Below the pieces are notes generated by a model that worked only from the letters and a program-made list of their open reading frames with translations, was not told the DNA's origin and ran no database searches. Shown one piece after another: positions 34,501 through 42,000 of a stretch of DNA of 64,000 bases. Source of the stretch: Ceratobasidium sp. AG-K (Eukaryota > Basidiomycota > Agaricomycetes > Cantharellales > Ceratobasidiaceae); contig JAWNGF010000014.1 in NCBI GenBank assembly GCA_037039685.1, positions 868,001-932,000 of the forward strand, given 5' to 3'. The first letter of the stretch is position 1, and each line of letters begins with the position of its first letter. The position numbers and the translations under genes were made by a program.

Positions 34501-35499
34501 GACAGGGTCACCATCAACTTACCCGGATCGGCGGATATCCCCAAGGATAGGAAGCAATATGCTAAGGTTTTGAAGCGTTGCTTGGCACGTGATTGTGTCA
34601 GAGACACTTTGGAGCTGTATACGGACGGCTCTTCTATACACCTTGACGGTTGCCGTCGGAACGGATGGAGCTGGACTCTTCTCGGTAATGGGGACGAGAT
34701 TCACTCGGACAAAGGAAATTTAGGTCCCCGGGCCACCAGCTATGACGCAGAGGCATGGGCGCTGTCCAAGGGCCTCTCACACACACTTCAAGTCATGGAG
34801 GAACGCGATATTACCCACATACACATCCTATGCAATAACACCAGCCTCATTCAATCACTCCAATCACGGGATCCAAAAGGGGCATCGTCTGCGGTGGATT
34901 CGTCCATCCACGCCCTCCTGTCCCATCTCACTCGTCACGTCACATGCGAGGTCAAGATCTCATGGGTGCCTTCTCATGAGGGCATCTTTGGGAATGAGTG
35001 AGCTGATAGGCTAGTGAAACAAGCCACGAGGCTGCCAGCCACCCCACTTTTTAATCGATCTAGCAATTACATTTGGCATCGTGCCAAAGACAAGCTACAC
35101 AAGGACTGGTACCGGGAAATGGATCAGTTTAGGACCTCTCACCCTAAAGCGCAGTCGACGGAACTCCTCCTTGGCGCACCTCGTCTCAAACTGAATCCCG
35201 TACATGCGTCCCCCGGGGTACGACGCGGCATCCGCACCCGGCTTATCCGTGCCATCACTGGGCACGGCAGGCATGCCGCGTTCCTATCTCGGATCGGATC
35301 GCTCCCATCACCTCACTGTCCATGCGGCGCCCCGATTCAAGACGTTCGTCACATTTTCTGCGAGTGTCCTAGACATGCACGCGGACGACGACTTATTCGG
35401 GGTGTATGCCACGATCTTAACTTGTCCGAAGTCTTCAATACGTCTGATGGTCTCAAGGCGGCTCTGAGTTTTCTGAAGGCCGAGAAGGTGGACATTTGA
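31587..35499 (+). pseudogene. LINE ORF2: APE endonuclease, reverse transcriptase, RNase H (broken)
   Basis: The ATG at 31587 overlaps the ORF1 stop as ATGCCTGA, which suits termination-reinitiation. The endonuclease begins LQLNIAKS, has DPWWGP, GDFNVQH and ends SDHAAITF, but needs frame changes near 31745 and 32330. The linker contains PWWNDDC. A further change near 32870 leads into the RT (KSYRPISLLE), and another near 33345 into the main RT frame (VALMDISGYFNNIDH, QGVPQGSPLSPV, catalytic YIDDLL). RNase H shows YTDGSS, AEAWAL and WVPSHEG, with an in-frame TGA at 34999 just after GNE, then continues to the CPCGAPIQDVRHIFCEC segment. All domains are present in order, so it was complete when inserted or copied. 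The present copy is inactive. Confidence 0.88.
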
Positions 35500-35643
35500 T
35501 ACTTATTTACTGCGATCCGTCTTTTTCCTCACGTCTCGTCTTGTTTCCTTTCTGCTGTGTGCTGTTTCGTCACCTGGGTTGTACTTAGCGTCTGGCTTTT
35601 GAGCGGTGTCTCCCTCGTAGGAGGCCGCCTTATAAATTGTATC

Positions 35644-35644
<1 letters not shown>

Positions 35645-35677
<33 letters not shown>
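35645..35677 (+). repeat. Poly(A) tail of the LINE
   Basis: Thirty-three uninterrupted A residues directly before the 3' target-site duplication. Such tails shorten quickly, so insertion should be fairly recent. Confidence 0.9.
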
Positions 35678-35680
<3 letters not shown>

Positions 35681-35765
35681 CAGTCACGTGGCTGCTCTCG
35701 CATCAAATGTGTCTTTTGCACCCGAATTCAACCATCATAATAATTGATCCGACCGGACTCTTCCC

Positions 35766-37364
35766 ATGGCGAATATCAGTACACGTCAAATCGCGAGATA
35801 CGAACCTCCTCGGCTGCCCGAATATCTTTCAAGTACTCATGAACTGAAAACGATCTCAGACGTCCCGTCAGATGATGAGGTAAAGGCGATCCATGAGTGA
35901 TTAGAGCCGTCACTAGTGCAGAGCAGAGTCAGTTCGAGAACTTTTTGAAAATAGTAATTGTGTTTACTGATTCAAATAAGCAAGTTCCTGCACTAAATGA
36001 TCCATCCCTTGCCATGCAACTCAATCAGCATCTGTTTAACGTCCAGATGGGTGAGATTGCTAGGGTAATAAGGTCGAATTAGAGCTAACGAAGCGAGGCT
36101 CAGCTGTTTATCGAAGCATCTATTCGTTCAGCCCGTTTTAGCAGGTAAGAAATTAATTATTTTGCGTACGCATCGTACTGATATAGTCGACTAGGACCAC
36201 ACTTATGCACCTCCCGCGTTTCCGTCACAGATCCCTATCCATCTCGAGGTGGTAGTAGGTCCACCATCAGATGAACAGATTATCTCGGTACACAACGCAG
36301 TTCGTGACTTGGATAACCTTTCCCGAGGTTAGCGACACGATTCATCGACCGGCTATATCTGATTCCGCAACCTGTTCAGTGCCATCAATGTTCGACCCAG
36401 ATTTGAGTATGCGATTGTCTCAGCACTTGTTCAATCTGCAGATAGGTACGTCAAAGTTGGAATTATGGAAGCATCAACTAATTTCAATCTCATCCGTGAG
36501 CAGCCCGACATATACAGAAAGCAAACCAAGGTCGATTCGTCTCGGAACCCTCTCAGACCGGTTCAGAAGTCTCGGGGTCGCAGCCATCGTCTGGCACTTC
36601 CTCGCAGACAAGGCTTGCGGTAGACCTCCAGAGGGATATCTCCGATGGGGGAGAAAATATTCCGTCCGACGAGCACAGCGCGGGTGTTGGGGAGGTGATC
36701 AATGCAACGCAACTCCCCGTCGGAATGGCTGACTCAAGTAATCAATCGATATTGCCCATGTCGACACGGGAGAACACAAGCAGGATAATGGATACACCCG
36801 AAGGTACTAGCGATGTGCTGCGTACGCTCCAGAACATTAGCACAACATTGATTTCAGTTCAACACAGTATTGTCCAGGCGAGCCTTGTATCTACATACTT
36901 GATTCCTTGTGAGCGATAATCACTCGATCCATCCCAGTCAACTACTAGCGCGGACTCTTACGCGATTGTAAATCGGAATGGGGAGTTGCCATCGGTAAGT
37001 ATCCGATCACGGGCCGCCATGACAAACGGACTTCTGACTCTTACGTTGAGCACGCTAGAAATACGGTTTACCAAGGCTTAGACACGGGTCATATTGGTCC
37101 TCCAGCAGAAATTCGAATTACACTTGCATGCGCCTATACGGCACAGGCAATGGACTCTCGGACCCACAATTGGCGGCTTATCTTCAATTCTACGAAATTG
37201 GGAAGGACTTGACGGAAGTCCTGGATGGGAAGCTGACGATCGCTGAGAACAAGAAGGATGAAGCCGAGATGCTGCTCGCGAAACACTTGGTTGAGCACCC
37301 TGGAAGTGGTTGGGCTGCATTGCCATGTAAGGTTCTCGTAACCGATGTATCTTCGTTAGCCTAA
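35766..37364 (+). pseudogene. Laminin-domain-type family, copy 1 (decaying, invaded at its stop codon)
   Basis: The start MANISTRQIARYEPPRLPEY aligns with copies 2 and 3. A one-base deletion near 35895 creates a TGA (35898) where they read IHAAIR. Exon pieces LNDPSLAMQLNQHLFNVQM, YRSIYSFS, the PPSDEQ/DPDLSMRLSQHLFNLQ second repeat, RHIQKAN, a Ser/Thr linker, the DVLRTLQNISTTLISVQ coiled coil, NRNGELPS and the C-terminal QLAAYLQFYEIGKDL...LLAKHL domain are all recognisable; another in-frame stop lies near 36140. The 3' half is open. The family ending GWAALP is followed at 37326 by the chromovirus LTR, which supplies 12 foreign residues before a new stop at 37364. The LINE target duplication lies 74 bases upstream of the ATG. 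Confidence 0.75.
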
Positions 37365-37555
37365 GCGACGTAGTCGCCGTGAATGACAAGCCTTAACACA
37401 ATCGATTTGGTAGTATAAACGAGAACAGGGGAATAGGCGGAAACCCGGGTCCTTTAAAGGACACCGGTCCGATACATGCGCATACAAGGAACCAAGTCGC
37501 CACGCCACGCGTGGCACCTCCACTCCATCACGTAAGCGTTACCGTAACCGTTACA
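37326..37555 (-). repeat. 3' LTR of the chromovirus (left copy)
   Basis: 230 bp, TGTAAGG...CCGTTACA on the plus strand, identical to 45960-46189. It starts directly after the last coding codon (CCA) of the family gene copy 1. Confidence 0.95.
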
Positions 37556-37606
37556 CTCGCCCTCCAGGTGGCTCCCAGCCACCTAACATCCCTGTGGTAC
37601 GTTCAC

Positions 37607-39034
37607 TCACTTCTTCTTTACATTTGTTCTCTTTCCTTTCCCACTTGCTCCTTCCCCACCGTCTCCGTCGCCTCCCTTTCTGTCCGCTGGCTTGATGACG
37701 AGGTCCTTGGGTGCGACGCACGGCCCGACAGGCGGTTTGACCGTCTCGGGCTGTCGAGCGACGGGGGCGGAATCCCCAATGATTCGATCGGGTTGTTGAG
37801 CGCCTCTGTCGGAATGTTGTTCGGGTTGTTCGGGTTGTTCTTCTCGCATTTCAACGTCGCCTGAACCGCCGTCGTAGTCAATGAAGGTTCGCTCGAGGTG
37901 CTGAGCGAGTTCGTTATCGGGACCGGAGGGCCGGGTTGTTGTTCCAGGAGTATGAGCCGGATGGCTTCCTCCATCTCCCTCGACGCCTCGTGTGCCATTA
38001 ACGGGGCCCTCACGTTCGGTATCGGAGCTGCTGGGCGACTCGATGGATTCGTTGTCGGTCCCGACAGAGCTCGAGTCAAGAGTGTCGCGTAGTAGGTGAG
38101 TAGCTCTCGTAGTTGGCGGAATCGTGCGGCCCCTGGCAGCCCCGGTACGTTCTCCGGCACCTCCAACGACTCTGTCTCCCTGAGTTGACGCCTGATTGTC
38201 GATAACAGCTCCTCGGTCACTTGGGTCGGCGTTCGCTCGTCCTCCGGGGTCGCCTCTGGTTCGGTCCCTGCTGAGCTTGATTCGATCGTTGACTCGGTTT
38301 CGGCCTGGTTCGTCATCGTCGGTCGAAGGCTGTTGCCTATCGCGAGTCTCGCCATCGCTGCGATCAGGTTCCTCTCCTCGCCCTCGATCCGTTCCCGAGA
38401 GGTCCGAATCCGATCCCTCAAGGTTGTCGCCGCTTCCGTGACGGTATCGACGATGTTCATGGCCTCCTCCATGCGACGGACGAGGTTCTGGGCTGCGGTT
38501 TCGGGTCCGTTTACTGGGGCGGCTACGCTCGGTACCTGGGGGACTGCGGCGTCCATCGGCGGTGGAGGAGCTCGGGCTCCGTTCGCGTTTACGCGGTACC
38601 CCGGGGGGAAATCCTGGTTGAGGTCGGTGAGCGTCCGCGCGTATAACCACCACCTCGCTTTCCATCTGCTTACTAACAGGAAAGTCGCCGTTTGCGGGCG
38701 CGTTGTGACGTGCGGCGCGGGCCATGCGGACCTGCCAGCCGCCGCGACGTCCCCTGTGGAAGGGTTGATGCTGCGCTGGAGGCGGCTGAGGACGCTGGCT
38801 GTCGAGGAGAGCGGCGCGGGCACGGTCACGATCAGCCTCTGCGTGTATGCGGGTGACGGCGACGATATCGCCCACCCAGCTCGGTACTTGTTCGCGAGCA
38901 GGTGGAGGCCGGTCCCGGCGACGTTCTTCGCGACGTAAGTCGGCCATGTTGCGGTAGCCACGTCGGTACGCCGGGGGGTCATGGTGATAGTCGATGTCGC
39001 GCTCGCTATAGCTGTCGCGACGATAGTTCGACAT
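37607..39034 (-). CDS. Chromovirus ORF-C, overlapping the end of gag-pol
   Basis: A 475-codon ATG-started frame (MSNYRRDSYSERDIDYHHDP) in the -1 frame of gag-pol, wholly inside its last third. The first 130 residues are Arg-rich with a plausible helix (WVGDIVAVTRIHAEADRDRARAAL is the core). The rest is charged and disordered (RKRERSPSSS, many Asp/Ser/Arg) and ends in a basic tail (KGKRTNVKKK). No known domain. In 39034-38640 this frame looks more protein-like than gag-pol does. Further downstream both frames look coding. Extra 3' ORFs occur in some LTR elements but I do not recognise this one. Confidence 0.5.
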   Translation of the reverse strand: MSNYRRDSYSERDIDYHHDPPAYRRGYRNMADLRREERRRDRPPPAREQVPSWVGDIVAVTRIHAEADRDRARAALLDSQRPQPPPAQHQPFHRGRRGGWQVRMARAARHNAPANGDFPVSKQMESEVVVIRADAHRPQPGFPPGVPRKRERSPSSSTADGRRSPPGTERSRPSKRTRNRSPEPRPSHGGGHEHRRYRHGSGDNLEGSDSDLSGTDRGRGEEPDRSDGETRDRQQPSTDDDEPGRNRVNDRIKLSRDRTRGDPGGRANADPSDRGAVIDNQASTQGDRVVGGAGERTGAARGRTIPPTTRATHLLRDTLDSSSVGTDNESIESPSSSDTEREGPVNGTRGVEGDGGSHPAHTPGTTTRPSGPDNELAQHLERTFIDYDGGSGDVEMREEQPEQPEQHSDRGAQQPDRIIGDSAPVARQPETVKPPVGPCVAPKDLVIKPADRKGGDGDGGEGASGKGKRTNVKKK

Positions 39035-42000
39035 GTCGATGGGGTGTTTGTACGATAGAGTAGGATGCGTAGTGAATGGATGTGATTAGTGAACCAATGA
39101 CCTGAAGCCGAGTGCGAGGGGCAAGCGACTTGAGGGGGTTCGTGCGTTTCCTCTGGCTTAAGTATGGTGAGCGATGCGATCTCCAAATTTTCAGATTCGC
39201 TATCGCTTGTTTGGTCACTCTGATCACCAGTTTCACTTCCCCAAGGTAAATCTCTTGCCTTACGGATCCCCAGCGCTTCGAAGTATTGTTTCAGCGCTTC
39301 TAGTTGCCTTATTACTCGATACGGCTCCCATGTGCGGTCCCCGCTCTTCCATTCTATTTCAAACGTCGCATTATTCCCCTTTCCCCTATGGTTTATGACT
39401 CTCTCAATTTCCCAGTCGTCCTCCTCGCCCTCCAGGCTGATCATTTGTTTGTAGGTCCTGCCCGGGAACCGGCGGTCTTCTTGAGGCGCGTGGGGTTTCA
39501 GCAGCGACGCATGAAATGTGGGTCTTATACCCCGTCGCCTCATCTCGTGAGGTAGATCAATTCGGTAGGTAGCTCCAGCCTTTACTTCCTCCTCTATCTT
39601 GTATGGTCCTACGTACTTCGGGGCTAACTTCCTTGCTTTTCCTTCAGGTATGCTCATATTCTTCGTTGATACAAATACCAGGTCACCTGACTTAAATGGC
39701 GCTAAGCGACGGCGCTTGTTAGCCTGCATTGACTGGCTTGGCCGCGCTGCGATTATTGCGTCGTGTGCCAGGCTCTGGGTATACTTGATCTGGCGGGCTG
39801 CCTCACGTACTCCCAGAAGGTCTGTTTTTGTCCTTACTAACATTGGCCGAGGGATTTGGCCGTAGTTAAGTGCGAACGGGCTAAATCCGGTGGTCTCCGA
39901 TCGTGCTGAATTGATTGCAAATTCCACGCCGGGTAACTTTGAGGCCCAGTCGCGCTGAGCCGGGTTTACTATCGTCCGGACGAGGCTCATTATTGTTCGA
40001 TTCGCCCTTTCCGTCATCCCATCGGTTTGGGGGTGGTAGGCTGACGAAAACTTCAGCTCTGTCCCCATTAGGCAGTGGAGTTCTCGGTAGAATTGAGCTG
40101 TAAATAACTTGTCCCGATCGCTTACGATTACGTCGGGTAAGCCGTGTAAGCGATAGACGTTTATATATAATACTTCTGCTATGTCCTTAGCCGTGTATTC
40201 CTGTCGGGTTGGTATAATATGCACCATAAGTGTGAGGTGATCTATTACCACGCAGATCATGTCGAACTGCCCCATTACAGTCTTTGAAAGCGGCAAAGGT
40301 CCCATGAAATCAATCCCAATTTGCGACCACGGGTATATTGGTACCGGTAGTGGTTTCAGGAGTCCATATGGTGACTGAGTGGGCGTTTTAGCCGAGGCGC
40401 AGAGGACGCATGACGAGCAGAATTTGTCAACGTCCTTGGCCATATTGCGCCACCACATGCTCTCCCGCATGTATGCGTACGTCTTTCGGTTCCCCAGGTG
40501 CGATAAGATCGAATGTGCATGGGATATTAGTAGAGTCCTCACGTTATACTCGCCAATCGACGAGTCTGGCACACACAGGTACGATCTTCCATGCTCTGTC
40601 ATATAGAGTAGTCCGTCCTGTAATTTGTAGCTCAGGAATTGATCGATTTCCTTGTATATGCTACCAAACTGCGTGTCTTGTTCGTAGCCCTTGCGAATCG
40701 CATTGAGTACATCGATTTCCGTGACTAAACTCGTAAGATTTAGTGGGTTTGACGCATCGTTCGTTATCATTGTCGTTTCAGGTCCCATCTCGCCCTCCAG
40801 CTCAACGCTTGCCGGTGGAGCTTTATTGTTAGGGCCTGTGGCGATCCCCGCTGAATGGTCACTCTCGAACCCATTCTGCCGCTGTTTAGCTGGTCTGGGC
40901 CCTCGCTTAGAGTCGCGTTTTGTTTTGCTCCCGCTGGGCGCAACCCCCAGAATCTCCGGATCGTACCTTCTTGGTGCGACTCTGTTGCGTGTGGGGTTTC
41001 TTCTCACACCCCCCGAATTCATTTCGCTTTCGGTTGCCACTGTCGCCGCGAGTCCAGAGAGGATCGGTCGGGTGAATTCTCCACGGGATATCTCCCTCCC
41101 TTCCTCGTTCTCGCTTCCTATCTCTTGTACATACTCGCTGTTCGCCCTCAGCGTTCCTTTCTCTTCGTTGCTGTATATACGCGATAATGCATCGGCTAAT
41201 ACATTGGTCGATCCCTCAATGTAACGAATATTAAAGTCGAATTGACTCAGTCGATCTAACCAACGGGCCTGTCTCGCCGACAGGTTCTTTTGCGTCATGA
41301 GGTGCTCTAGCGCCCGGTGGTCGGTGAGTATTTCGAACCTCACACCATGTAGCATCGTCTGGAATTTCTCTAACGATGATATTATGGCCAGAGCCTCGCG
41401 ATCGCTCACTGAGTAGTTCTGTTGAGCCGGGTTAAACTTCCCAGACCAGAAGGCGGCAACCGGTGCGCTTCTCCATTCTTTCCCTTGACTCACAAACCCG
41501 CTTGCCCCGGTCAAGCTTGCATCGGTTATAAGGTATATCGGCTCTCTATTGTCGCCGTAGTTTAAGGCGATCCTGTGGTGGTCCCGGTACTCCTCTACGA
41601 TCCTTTGTGTCTCCCGGAACGCTCGTTCTTCGGTCCCCTCCCATCTGAATATCGCCTTACCACCAGTACGCTTGGTGAGTACTCCCATTGGTATCCTTAT
41701 GCCAGGGCAGTTCGGTGCCAGGTACCCCAGGGCGCCAAGGTAACTTGCTAACTGTTCTTTCGTTGTAGGTGTCTTCCATTTGCTCACGCTGTCTACCTTA
41801 TTTGGGTCCATCCGGATCCCTTTCTCGTCGATTATATGCCCCAGTATCGCCAGTTCTCGGGCGAAGAACTGCATCTTTTTCGGACTTAGGTAAAGTTTTT
41901 CATGTTTCAAGATCGCGAATACCTTCCTTATGTCTCTAACATGGTCCTCTAGCGTATCAGAGAAGATGATAATGTCGTCCAGGTATACGTAGACAGACAC

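Larger units (their letters stand above)
28753..35692 (+). mobile_element. Full-length LINE retrotransposon with 15-bp target-site duplication
   Basis: The element 28768-35677 lies between perfect copies of GCTCAGTCACGTGGC (28753-28767 and 35678-35692). It ends in an uninterrupted run of 33 A (35645-35677). The 5' UTR is only about 26 bases. Two coding regions follow in the order expected for a Tad-like LINE: a nucleocapsid-like ORF1 with zinc knuckles, then ORF2 with APE-type endonuclease, reverse transcriptase, RNase H and a C-terminal Cys-rich segment. Both are interrupted by frame changes, and ORF2 also by an in-frame stop, so the copy should be unable to move by itself even though its ends look recent. 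Confidence 0.93.

Noticed and set aside
38333..38938. 201-codon plus-strand ORF in the chromovirus
   Set aside because: Antisense to the GC-rich gag-pol/ORF-C region, no motif; open only because of base composition.
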